Below, piece by piece: positions 10,240-21,400 of a stretch of DNA of 64,000 nt. This stretch comes from Posidonia oceanica (taxonomy: Eukaryota; Streptophyta; Magnoliopsida; Alismatales; Posidoniaceae), in assembly GCA_037176725.1 (NCBI GenBank), contig JAZBRS010000074.1:64546001-64610000 (forward strand), in the 5' to 3' direction. Position 1 is the stretch's first letter. Every line of letters starts with the position of its first letter. Below the pieces are notes generated by a model. That model was not told where the DNA came from. It saw nothing but the letters and a program-made list of their open reading frames with translations, and made no database searches. Made by a program: the position numbers and the translations under genes.

Positions 10240-11427
10240 TGCACAAGAGAGAAAATGCAGGCAACTGGTGCAAAGTCTTCAAGTACCTGCAACCAAGGCT
10301 GTGGTTCATTAGATCATATACAGGCACATAATCACTGGCTGTTAAGGAAGCAGATTTCAAAGCTAGTAAGGCAGTTTAATACGTTAACAGCTAGCATTCA
10401 AATCACAGAAACTAAGCACATTCAAGCCAAGGGGTTTCACCTACATAGGGCGAAGTTGCACAAGAAAGAGTTGATAGGAGTTTTGGACCAGTATGGTTCG
10501 AAGGAGGTCAGCCGGTGCTCGGTAGAAGTACTGTCTCACTACCGAGCTGAGTCTTGCAGAGCAGAAGGATAGAGAAAAAGGAATGATTGATGCTGTAGAT
10601 ATATGCATGGTTTATGATTGATATGTATTGCCCTCAGCATATGGAGTGCTTAGCGCCTGCTGTAGAGGAAGAGAGTGGTCCCTGACTCATTGGACTTTAC
10701 TCAGACTCCTAACTTGTTAGTGGCACTTCGGAATGGGTGATGATTTTGTGTTTAGATGGTGGTGTGGAGAGGATAGGTTCCTTGCCAAACTCTCAACGAC
10801 CTACACCTGCTCTTTTCATTTTTTCTTATTTCTTTGACTCCCACATAGGTGTGCAGGTTTCCCCTATCCTTGGCTTGGAGGTAATGGGCACCTGGTTTGA
10901 GGCTGGGGAGTTGCTTGCTAGACTGGGGTGGCTAGGCCCTGTGGGACTTGAGGATTCCCCAAGCGCGAACTTTGACTCCTCTCCAAGGTAAGCTGGAGGG
11001 AGGGGGTTACACTGCACACCTCTATCTCTAGGGCCAACTTCTATCTTCGCCTTCTATTTTATTTATTTCTTTCTTTTATGCCCATGCTTAGACATGTATT
11101 CTTTTATAGCTCACACTCACACTCACACCCTAGCATTTTATCTCCCTCTGGAGGTGTAAGTCCTAGGAGGCTTGGGCATTTCGTCTGTTCTTATTGAGTG
11201 GTGGCTCCCTCACTGGTTAGGACATCTAAGTAGTGTCAGGTGAGGTAGAGTAGACTCTTTCCAGAGCAGGCAAGCACTTCCAATTTCATCATCGGGTTAT
11301 GATTGTAATGCATGATTTTTTTTTTAAACTAATAAAGCATGTAAAGTTGAGAATGCATGAGAATGAATGAATGCATGGGATGGAGTAGAAGAACAGAGAG
11401 GCTCTGCAAGGTAGGGGCGGCTCCAGC
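10240..11427 (-). other. Element B spacer between integrase and extra ORF
   Basis: About 1.2 kb without a conserved reading frame. It aligns in patches with E 48757-50124: 10631-11030 with 49263-49640, and 11040-11290 with 49640-49870. The conservation of a non-coding stretch in both copies suggests it belongs to the element, perhaps holding splice or translation signals for the extra ORF. I see no specific site. Confidence 0.55.
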
Positions 11428-12708
11428 CTACTGATAGTACTTCTTGAGGTAGCATGAGTTGACCGACTTTGACTGCCCGACCTGGTCCATGTCCTCAAGG
11501 ATTGCTGCACCGCCAGAGAAGGTCTACTTGACCATAAAGGGGCCGCGCCAGTTGGGCCGGAATTTGCCTCGGCCGTCAGGGAGATGAATGGCTCGTAGGA
11601 CGAGATCTCCTGGCTGGAAACTTCTGGGCTGAACTTTCTTTTGATAAGCTTTGGCCATCCGCTTCTGGTAACACCGGGCATTATGCAAGGCTTGCAGCCT
11701 ATGCTCATCAATAAGGTTTAGTTGGACGCAGCGGTCTTCGACCCATTCTGCCTCCCTCAGCTCAGCTTCTTATAGGATCCACAGTGAGGGGATCTCTACT
11801 TCGACGGGTAGCACCGCCTCCATGCCGTATGCCAGTGAGTACAAGGTGGCTCCTGTCGAGGTCCGGACTGATGTTCTGTACGCCCAGAGTGCGTATGGAA
11901 GCTTGTCATGCCAGTCCTTGTGGGTTTCTGCCATCTTTTTCATGATCTTCACGATGTTCTTGTTGGCAGACTCCACTGCTCCGTTCATCTGCGGTCGATA
12001 GGGCGAGGACCTGTGATGCTTGATCTTGAGGCTCTGAAGGTACTCCTCGACCCTTTTGGCTGTGAAATTCGTGCCATTGTTAGAGATGAAGGAGTGTGGG
12101 ACCCCATACCGGGCAATGATATTGTTTCTGATAAATTTCTCTATCGCTGCGGTTGTGACAACCTTGTGGGAGGCCGCTTCCACCCACTTGGTGAAGTAGT
12201 CGATCGCCACAAGGATGAAGCGATGACCATTCGAGGCAGCAGGATGTATAGCGCCGATGACGTCAATTACCCAGGTGGAGAAAGGCCATGGCGACGACAT
12301 GTTGTGTAGCTGCTGTGGGGCAGCACGAATGAAGTTCTCAAGGATCTGGCAATTATGGCATCTACGCACAAACTGGCAGCAGTTTGCCTCCATGGTTGAC
12401 CAGAAGTAGCCTTGGAGCATGATCTTCTTGGCCAGCAGCACGCCATTCATATGAGGGCCGTAGGTCCCTACATGTACTTGAAGCATCAGTGTGTCAGCCT
12501 CCGCCTTGCCCAGATAGCGTAGGAGCATCTGGTTGTAGGATCTTCTGTATTGTTGCTCTGCTCCTATCACATACTTCGACGCTGAACGTGCCAAAGTCCT
12601 TCTATCTCCTATTGAGGTGCCTAGTGGGTGGCTACCAGACTCTAGGAAGGCCTTAATGTCATGGTACCATGGCTGTTCTTCTGCTGGATTTGCCTCTTCT
12701 ATACTCAT
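11428..12708 (-). pseudogene. Integrase of element B
   Basis: This is the C-terminal pol domain that inserts the element's cDNA. Reading from 12708, an HHCC zinc finger (H-x7-H, then CCQFVRRCHNCQ) is followed by the DDE core. The first Asp is in VIDVIGA and the Glu in NGAVESANK, but the middle Asp is Asn (SNNGTNF, codon 12079-12081), where E keeps SDNGSNF. The C-terminal GPF module lies at 11500-11560, and the frame ends with TAG at 11428-11430. An in-frame stop at 11770 separates the DDE core from the GPF part. Enzyme activity is unlikely. The order RNase H then integrase is the gypsy order. Confidence 0.88.
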
Positions 12709-13660
12709 GTAATGCGCAGGCTGCTGATGTGGGTAACTGATACATCCACTGCACGGTCTTCAGGTATACTGAGCCAGGACGCCAAGGTTGCCAATGCATC
12801 TGCGTATGCGTTCCTTGCTCTGTTCATGTACGTGAAGCAGATGCTTTCAAATTCTTCTATCAACTTCAGCAAGTATTCGTGATATGGCACAAGCTTTGGA
12901 TTTTTTGTCCTCCAGTGCCATTCACTTGAGAGATCACTAGCATGGCATCGCCGTGCACATGCAGCTTCTGCGCCTCATGCTCGAGTGCGACCTTCAATCC
13001 TAGGATGCATGCTTCATATTCTGCTTCTTTGTTGGTGCATTTAAAGGCCAGCTTTCTCGCAAAGGGAATCATTTGCCCCTGCGGCGTTGTTATCACTGTG
13101 CCTACGCCTTGACCCTTTTTGTTGACAGCGCCATCAAAATACAGCTGCCATTGCTCCTGGTATTCAGGGTCCTTCTCATCAGAATCCTCCATTGCAAAAA
13201 GGATGTCCTCGTCAGGGAACTGTGTCCGGAGAGGCTGATACTCAGGCAATGGAAAGTCGGCCAGGTGATTTGCCATGGCTTGCCCCTTCATCGATTTCTG
13301 CGTGACGAAGGTGATTTCGTACTGAGACAGCAACACCTGCCACTTGACACATCTACCCACCATGGCCGGCTTCTGGAAGAGAAATTTAATGGGGTCATAC
13401 CGACACAGGAGCTGAACTGGGTGTGCCATCATGTAGTGTCTTAGTTTCTGTGCAGCCCAAACAAGAGATAGACAGGTTTTCTCTATAGTGCTATACCTGG
13501 CTTCGCAATCATTAAATTTCTTGCTCAGGTAATAGATGGCACGCTCCTTTCTACCCAATTCATCATGTTGGCCCAAGACTGCGCCCATGGAATGCTGTGT
13601 GGTAGAAAGGTAGAGAAACAGAGATCTCCCTGGCGTGGGAGGAACCAAAACAGGAGGCTT
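12705..13660 (-). pseudogene. Dual RNase H region of element B
   Basis: Two RNase H-like domains follow RT. The first is the gypsy type (LYLSTTQHSMGAVLGQ through YSTIEKTCLSLVWAAQKL); the expected first Asp is Ser/Thr. The second is the archaeal type known from Tat elements, with FDGAVNKKG, the Glu in NKEAEYEA, the Asp in HGDAMLV and a final Asp in NAYADALA. Frame +1 relative to RT is used at 12866-13648, then another frame at 12705-12890, then the integrase frame, so at least two indels lie near 12880 and 12710. The archaeal copy keeps its catalytic acids and would have done the RNA cleavage. Confidence 0.85.
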
Positions 13661-14620
13661 AATAAGGAGCTGCTTGATGTTGTCAAATGCAGCTTGATAC
13701 TCCTCGCTCCAGTTGATCTGTGTATTCTTTCTCAGGAGCTTGAATATCGGCTCGCAGATAGGCGTGAGCTACGCAATGAACCGACTGATATATTGTAATC
13801 GCCCTAACAGGCCTCGGATCTCCTTTTCAGTCTTGGGGGTGGTATCTCCACGATGGCTTTTGCCTTGCTCGGGTCCACCTCAATTCCCCTCTGGTTGACA
13901 ATGTATCCTAGGAGTTTTTTGGATGATATGCCAAATTTGTTGGGGTTGAGACGCAGCTTGTACTTCCTCAAGCGGTCAAAGAGCTTCTTTTGGCAGACGA
14001 GGTGATCCTCGGACTCTTTGGACTTGGCAATCATATCATCCACATAGACCTTGACTTCTTGGTGCATGAGGTCATGGAATAGTACTGTCATGGCCCTTTG
14101 ATATGTGGCTCCGGTGTTCTTGAGCCCGAACGGCATAACTTGGTAGCAGAAGACTCCCTAAGGGGTGATGAATGATGTCTTTTCCATGTCTTCTTCTACC
14201 ATCCTGATCTGGTTATAGCCGGAGAAGCCGTCCATAAAGGAAAGCATTTTGTGGCCCGCTGTGTTGTCGACTAGGACATTAATGTGCGGCAGTGGGAAAT
14301 TGTCCTTGGGACTCACCTTGTTCAGATCCCTATAATCGATGCACATGCGGACCCGACCATCTTTCTTGGGCACTGGCACAACATTTGCAAGCCATTCTGG
14401 GTACAGGACGACCTTGAGAAAACTGATATTATGCTGCTTCATGATCTCTTCTTTAATCTTGAGCAGCCATTGTGGTCGCCATCTCCTTAGCTTCTGCTTC
14501 ATAGGCTTTGCATATGGATTCAATGGCAGGTTGTGCACTACTATCACGACGTCGAGGCTGACCATGTCTTCATAGCTCCAGCGAAGACATATGCATATTC
14601 TTTCAAGAATGCTATGAATT
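13661..14620 (-). pseudogene. Reverse transcriptase of element B
   Basis: The conserved RT blocks appear in order: PEWLANVVPVPKKDGRVRMC, IDYRDLNKVSPKD, FPLPHI, LSFMDGFSGYNQI with the first catalytic Asp, then MPFGLKNTGATYQRAM and YVDD (codons 14035-14046). TAG at 14158-14160 replaces the Trp of ITPWGVF in E. A frame change near 13650-13800 leads into RNase H. The thumb and connection segment (GYIVNQRGIEVDPSKA) is present. Without the stop it would be a normal gypsy RT. Confidence 0.9.
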
Positions 14621-15602
14621 CTGCTCTGGCCTAGGGCGACAGTTTGGCACTAATGCGGACCTCCTTGGCCTCTTCGGCTGTGCCAATGTTGATACCCTCC
14701 GTCTCCTCTTCGACATGGAGGTTAGGGCCTTCTGGATCATCGTCGTAGGGCTGGAACTCAGGCGATGGTTCATCATTCTCATCTTCACATGTATCATCCT
14801 CCTCTCCATATGCAATGAGTTCTGAGAGGATCTCCTTCTCAAAGGTTGGGTCTGTAATATCGAAGGAGTGTATATGTTCTGCTTATTGGCCCTAGTGACG
14901 CTTCAGGATGGTCATGCTCACCCGATTGTTTCTATATCCTCGGTGTGCGACCTCTGCTTTGGCAGTCTCCTCTGCCTATTCTGCTACTGTTGCCACTGCT
15001 TGGGCCGCTGACTCTACTGCTGTTTGTGCTGCTGTTTCCTCCTCCGCATTTTCTGATGTACTTGCGGGGAGTATATTGGATCGGCGGCTGATCTGTGTAC
15101 TGCCGCTTGCTACACTGCCTGAGTGGGGCATGTGCTGCACAAACCATCTAGACCCGCCTCCCGGCTGTAGAGTGATTAACTCATCTGGTCTAGTGGGGGT
15201 TGCTGCTGAGTCTTCTTCTAAGACTATGATAGAAGTATGGTCTTTCTGCGGGGAGGGATTTGTGACCACGGCTTTCCCTTTCTTCACCGCCTGATGCTCT
15301 GCGAGATCCTCTGCCAGCGACGCAAGCTGCTCTTGGTACAGTAGCTCCAAGTCTCCCATCACAAAGTCAATCTGAGCCTTTACAGCCGCTCCTCCTTCCT
15401 CATCCGAGGGTGAGTTGACATAGTAGGCGTTGACGGCCTCTAGCTCTGGCTCGGCTGCTAGGTGTACCGTTGCTTGAGGTGCTTGCTTTGCTGTTGGCTA
15501 CACTGTCTGGCTGGCCTTCTAGCACGGCTGACTGCGGTGCTGTGGCAATCAGGGATGCAAACAAGCTGAATAGCGGTGCAACTGATGGGTGTGCTGGCAA
15601 GG
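14621..15602 (-). pseudogene. Protease-RT linker of element B
   Basis: Acidic and low-complexity polyprotein linker. One segment (15362 down) reads MGDLELLYQEQLASLAEDLAEHQAV, likely helical, and is shared with E. Then come an Ala/Gln-rich run (14940-15060) and a Glu/Asp-rich run (SELIAYGEEDDT) just before RT. The Ala/Gln part is short here and long in E. Several stops interrupt it. No enzymatic motif is visible. Confidence 0.6.
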
Positions 15603-16700
15603 TTACTGCTGATGTTGATGGGAGTAGTAATGGACCTGTGGGATCTGCTGTGTCGGCAGTGGAGAAGTCTGGCACAACGTTTGCTGTGCTGTGGCTTGAC
15701 TGCTGTCCGGATCAAGGGTACCTGCACTGGTAAAGTTAGTGAGGTCCCGAGGGATGGCCATCCTCTGATTCTTTGGCTGCAGGTGTCTATCTTCATTGGA
15801 TTGCGAGTCGTACCTGAGACCATCGGAGTCTCTTCGCTCCTCTGCCGTGATCAGCTCAACGATCCCTTGGCTGTATCGCCCGAGCGGTGTTCCCTTTACG
15901 TAGCCCCACCTATGACAGACATTTTCGACCATCAGAAAGCGGTTGTTGTGAACGGCCAGGGATCTGACACGCTCAAGATCAGGGATAAAGTTAACTAGCT
16001 CGGATTGATTAACGCGGTATAAAGTATTAGAAAGCTCGAGGTCAAACTGGACAGTCTGTGAGGAGACAAGAGAAATCACCTCGATTCGCACCTTCTCAAA
16101 GTTTTCCGCCATGACAACGATAACATCGTCGCCCCAATGGAACTTGATCATGCGATGGAGAGTTGAGGGGATGACTTGATGCTTGTGCAGCCAAGGGCGC
16201 CCAAGCAGAAGGTTGAAATTGGGCTCCAAGTCAACGATGTAGAATTCCACATCGAATACGACCAGGCAAATAGTGAGGGGAATAATCAGAATCCCCAAAG
16301 AGTCATGGTGTGTGTTGTCAAAAGCTGTCAATCCTTTTATAGCTGGCGTGATATCCTCGGCTTTGAATCCGAGCTTTGTTACTGTACACAAGGGACAGAC
16401 GTTAAGGCCTAAACCATTATTAACCAGCGAACGGGGAATGCAGAAGTTTTTAAACTGCATCGTGACAAATAAGGGTTGGTTATGATTAATCCCTACCGGA
16501 GGCAGTTCATCACTCGTAAAAGAGATGACCTGGGGTTCTGCGATCATACCCACCATGCTTTCCAGGGTTGTAGGCTCAATGGTTTGGGACACATGGGAGG
16601 CCTGGAACATGCGGAGAAAAGCCTCATGGTGTTCAAAGGATGTATGGATGAGGTCCCAAATGGAAATGTCTGCCCTGACCTTCTTAAGCTGGGAGGTGAT
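15603..16700 (-). pseudogene. Aspartic protease region of element B
   Basis: Open from 16610 to 15603 and aligned along its length with the E protease. The flap-side motif NLLLGRPWLHKHQ is intact. The active-site loop reads LVNNGLGLNV, with Asn (codon 16419-16421) where E has the catalytic Asp and where Tat proteases usually have DNGSALN. Protease activity is therefore unlikely. Upstream, the segment ending DLIH links to gag as in E. The ORF ends early in the linker relative to E, in a region rich in Gln and His. Confidence 0.8.
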
Positions 16701-17038
16701 GTCGGCCTTAGGTTGGCCCTTTTTGGTGGTAGAAGGAATGGCTTTGGTAGTAGGCTCTGCAGTGGTGGGTATAAGGGGTTGGCTGGATGGTGGAGGTACA
16801 GCGGGTTATGGACGGCTAGGCCTTGCCACTGGTGCTGTAGGCTTGTAGACCCTCTCCGATCGCGTGACTTCCGCGCACATTTATGTGGCATAGCTATAGG
16901 GCACGCGATGAGTGTCCCTGGTTAGGTTAATAACCACAAGAGCATGTGCTGCGAGCACAAGAAGGGCTACAGGGGTATTTGCTGGAAGATGGGGGGATGG
17001 GTAATATTGTTGGGAAGGCGATGAGGGTTTTGGCTGAG

Positions 17039-17218
17039 ATCTACCTAGTAGGTGGACAGGGGGTTCTGATTGAGGTCTACCTAGAAGGTGGACAAGGGCT
17101 TCTGGCTGGGGTCTACCCAAAAGGTGGACAAGGGCTTCTAGCTGGGGTCTACCTAGAAGGTGGACAGGGGATTCTGGCTGGGGTCTACCCAGAAGGTGGA
17201 CAGGGGCCTAAGCCTGAG
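17039..17218 (-). repeat. Five 36-bp in-frame repeats in B's gag-protease linker
   Basis: Units begin at 17039, 17075, 17111, 17147 and 17183, exactly 36 bp apart, so each adds 12 codons. In one minus-strand frame they encode copies of LGRPQPEALVHL with small changes. Element E has only about one to two units at the same place (59985-60065). Confidence 0.85.
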
Positions 17219-18209
17219 GATGCATGGTGGGTCACGCGGTAGAGCGCTTTGGCCTGGCGCGTGGTTGGATCATATGAATTCCCGACTCAGAGCCGGCAAC
17301 TGCCGCACGATAAAGGGAGAAGGGAAAGGGCTTAGAGATGTCATGGATGAGCTTCGAGGGGTCTACCACAGACGTGGCGGGCCTAGAGGGGAAGAGAGAG
17401 TGTATTTTCGAGGTCCCCGCGCCTCCCGGGTTGGAATGCCCCGGCAAAGGCTGGTGGACAATGCTAGGATGGGAGGGTGCTAATCCTAATGTAGGTGTAG
17501 ATGCTGATGGAGGTGCAGAAGTGGATGCCTTGTGCGTGTCGATCATAATAGTCTTTGACTCGATCAGGTCCTGAATAGCTTCTCACAGTGTGAAACAACT
17601 ATCCGTCGAGTGCCCTACGGCTTGATGGAAGTTGCAGAAAAGATTCGCTTTGTGCCAATGCAGAAGCGGATTCGGCAATGGGCGAATCTCGGGAAACCTC
17701 ATGGACGACGCAACCTTGGGGAGGACGACACTCAGCGGTTCTGCCAATGGGGCGAATTGGCACCAATTTGTGGGATGTCGTCTCTACCCTTGGTATTGTC
17801 CTTGCCGGACCGATGCGGTAGGATAGACTGGTCGGACGTTGGTTGTGATTTGTGGAGTGGGAGGTGCCCTAGGTGCAGGTGTGTACACTACCTGATTTGG
17901 GGTAGGCTGAGCCGCCAGATGAACGGCCGTGGCTGGGGAGTCGACGTATGCAACAACGATTTTCGGAGAATCCTTCTTCCTAGGGCGGCTGCTGCTGCTT
18001 CTGCTGTTGTTGTTGCTGCTGCTACTGCTGTTGCTGGCGGTGGCCTGCTTGGTGAACGCAGAGAGTGCAGGGAAGTTACCACTCCGCAGTGAACTCTCCA
18101 GACGAGCACCAACCCGAATCAGTGATGCAAAGGTAGTGACTGGCTGAATGCTAAGCAGAGCCCCAGTAGATGACTGCGCACCTCTGATAACGATCTCGAT
18201 AAACTCCTC
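17219..18209 (-). pseudogene. Gag C-terminal part of element B
   Basis: This holds the end of the Gag capsid (IEIVIRGAQ), a Ser/Asn-rich low-complexity run from CTG/TTG repeats (17985-18045), a Pro-rich stretch and the zinc knuckle, FCNFHQAVGHSTDSC, which has the C-x2-H-x4-H-x4-C order. A TGA follows the knuckle (Arg in E). Bases 18205-18209 (TCCTC) are the left copy of the target duplication made by element C. Gag continues at 33622 on the other side of C. Confidence 0.8.
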
Positions 18210-18494
18210 TGTGGATGTGGATTATAGGGGGTGTTTATGAAGATAACAACGCTTCCACGACGTCGTTAACTTTATTGTGATCGCCACTTATCAATGGGCG
18301 GACAAGGCGCCTAGGGAGATGTAGATGATGTGGGTATTTGGTTCACTGGATCGACGGCAGGATGTCGTCCAGTGGCTTCCTTGTGTTATGTGAGCGTTTT
18401 CCTTTCCTTCAAAACAAATAAAAATAAGAAATCTAGATAAGTTTGTGTGTAGTAAATGATAACAAAAGAAAAACAGAGAATAATAGAAACAAAT
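18210..18494 (-). repeat. Element C 3' LTR, distal part
   Basis: It begins TGTGGATGTGG and matches 32052-32336. It is separated from the remainder (24443-25707) by solo LTR S1. The last five bases, CAAAT (18490-18494), are the target site duplicated by S1. Confidence 0.92.
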
Positions 18495-21400
18495 TGTAGT
18501 AATCCCAATCAGACTCAGGTTTACTATTAGCGGCGATATCCGAGGAGGAGGGCTCAACTCGAAAACACTTAAAACAGGGGAGAAAAGATAAGAAAAGAAG
18601 AAGATAAGACAATTCAGAGTCGCCACCGTGTCTATTATCGGGAGACATGGAAAATTGGAGGAAATGCGTGAGTTAACACGCAAATCCGAGCAAAAGATGC
18701 AATGCAAAGCAATGCAAAAGAAAACAAATGCAAATGATATGACTCATGCCTAGGATAGGGGCAATATGGTCATTACAGGCCAAAAGACTGGGTAAGGACT
18801 CCTGTTACGTGCGGGGAAGGTGTTAGGCACCCCCGACACTCCCTAGAATCGGTCTTTCTAGGCTTACGCTCGCATACGCAGGGAAATGCAGGTTCGAATG
18901 CCTAAATGCCAATGAATGCCTGAATGAATGCTCATAGGTGTGCTCTAAGTGGTGGGATGCAATGCAAGGAAGTAAACGTGCAATCTAAGTGCTCAGCAGC
19001 GCTGTCTGTGTTCCGAATCGGGCGAAACCTGGCTCGTGAGAACTCCAAGCAGTAAGCATCACTGCCCTATATGCAAATGCAAGCGGAAAAGCAAAACGGC
19101 GGTAAAACCAGGCAATGCAGGCGACATGCAAAAGAAAACGGCGTAAAACACGCGAAACAACGCGAGAAACGAGAGCGACACGCGAAACGGTGCGAGAAAA
19201 CAAAGTCAGCACGCAAAACAGTGCAGAAAACAAAGCAGCACGCAAAACGGTGCGAGAAAACAAAGTCTGCAGGCAAAACGGTGTAAGAAAATAAAGCGGC
19301 ACGCAAAACAGTGCAAGAAACAAAGCGGTGCACAAAACGTCGCAAAAGACAGAGTAGGCACGCAAAACGGTGCCAAAACAGAGCGGGCATGCAAAACGGT
19401 GCCAAAAACAGTGCGGGCACGCAAAACGATGCCAAAAGCAAAGTAGGCACGCAAAACGGTGCCAAAAACAGAGCTGGCATGCAAAATAGTGCCAAGAACA
19501 GAGCAGGCACGCAAAACAGTGCCAAAAATAGAGCAGGCATGCGAAACAGTGCCGAAAGCAAAGCAGGCACGCAAAACGGTGTCAAAAGCAAAGCGGGCAC
19601 GCAAAACGATGCCAAAGCAAGCGAAATAAAGCATTGGTAAAACCATGCAGATGCAAATGCTAAGAAAAAGAGCAGGAGAAGCAAAGGAGAGGCAAACAGC
19701 GCAAGTGTGAGAACGAGTGCCATTTAAAGACCACACAAGGTAGGTGTGAAGACCTACAAAGGGGAAGGAAAACAAGTGGAAGGATTACCACTGTTTTGTG
19801 ACTGTTTCCCGCCAAAATGTCCCACAATGTGTCTCGCACGCTGCCAAGAGCTCGCGATGCGATCGGATCGTGGAAAAGGGGGAAGAAAGTCGCAATTAGT
19901 GGTGAATTCAGGGGAAACGCAACACAAAGCACTAGGAGTACGCGAAAAGAGGAAGCAGAGTTGATAGATAAGAAGAGGAAGTCCTATTCTACATGCTCGA
20001 GAAATCAGAAAGCAAAAACAGTGCATGGAATGCAAATGGTGTGCAAATGAATGCTGTGCAGGGGTTTAGGAGGACTTACTTGGGAAATCTGAAGCCTGAT
20101 CTGAAATCTGCTTGGTCCATGCTGAAGAGTACTCCGCCGGGGTCGTCCGGGTAGCTTGATTGAGAAGATCCAACGGCCGAATCCGAAGATATCCCAGCTT
20201 CAAGGCAGAGGGGCCAGAACAGGGGAGAAGAATGGATCTAGGTGTACAGGGGGTCCTAGGGGTGTGCAAAATAGGTCCTCCCATGTGAATGGGAGCTAGG
20301 AATGCCTAAGTGTGTGCAAGGAATGCTAAATGCAAGAATGCATGAATGCAATGCATGCAAAATGCAAGGAAAGACTTAGGGATGATTTTTCAGAAAATTG
20401 GGGACTTATATGCAATTTTTGGAAAAGTGGGGGTCTGAATGCAAAGATTTTGAAAGGTTAGGGGTTTTTATGCAAGGTTTTTGAAAAAAGGAGGGTGTGA
20501 ATGCAATTTTGCAAAGTGTAGGGTTCAAAATGTAATTTTTCAAGATAAACATGCATCAGGACAAGTTTTGAAATCAAATGGTAGGTTGGCATGCAATTTT
20601 GAAATTAACAGGGTCCAAAATGCAATTTTTCCAGCAAAACAGGGGTCTGAGTGGTCTGGGAATGCAAACAGGGGACCTATATGCAATTTTTCAAACATGC
20701 AGGGTCTAAAATGCAATTTTATAAGCAAAATATGCATTTAAATGATTTTTATAAGCATGCAGAGGACCTATGTGCAATTTTCAAATCATGTAGGGTCAAA
20801 AATGCAATTTTATAGCAAAATATGCATTTAAATGTATGCTGTGCATGATGAAGGACCTATATGCAAAAATCAGATAATGCAGGGGGAAATGATGCATTGC
20901 TGTAAAGAAAAATTGACAAATAAAACCTAAGTTAACAGATCAGAGGACTAAACTGTAAATAAGAGAAACAACAGGGACTAAAAATGCAATTTATCAAGGT
21001 AAAATTAAAGCATTAAATCAGATTATTAACTGGAGGACCAACATGCAATAATAAAGAACTGGAGGGCCAGAACTTAAAGAAAACACTGAAGAGAAACACT
21101 GTAGAAGGACTAACATGCAATTAACTGATTTTTTAAGTTTTTCATGCAATATCATAAGATTTAAATACAAAATTAAATGAATGATAATCGGAGGCAGGAC
21201 CAGAATGCAATAAAGTAAGAACAGAGACTGAAAATGCAATTTGATGGTAAAATAGCTTAGTAAATAGAAATAAAGCTACAGTAGAACTACAGAATGACGG
21301 CCACTGTAGCAGTTGCTACCAGCGACCGTCGAGGGAGAAAGAGGGGTGTTGGGGACGTGTTGACCGGCGGGCGATGCTCTCCGGAGCTCGACGGAGGTCT

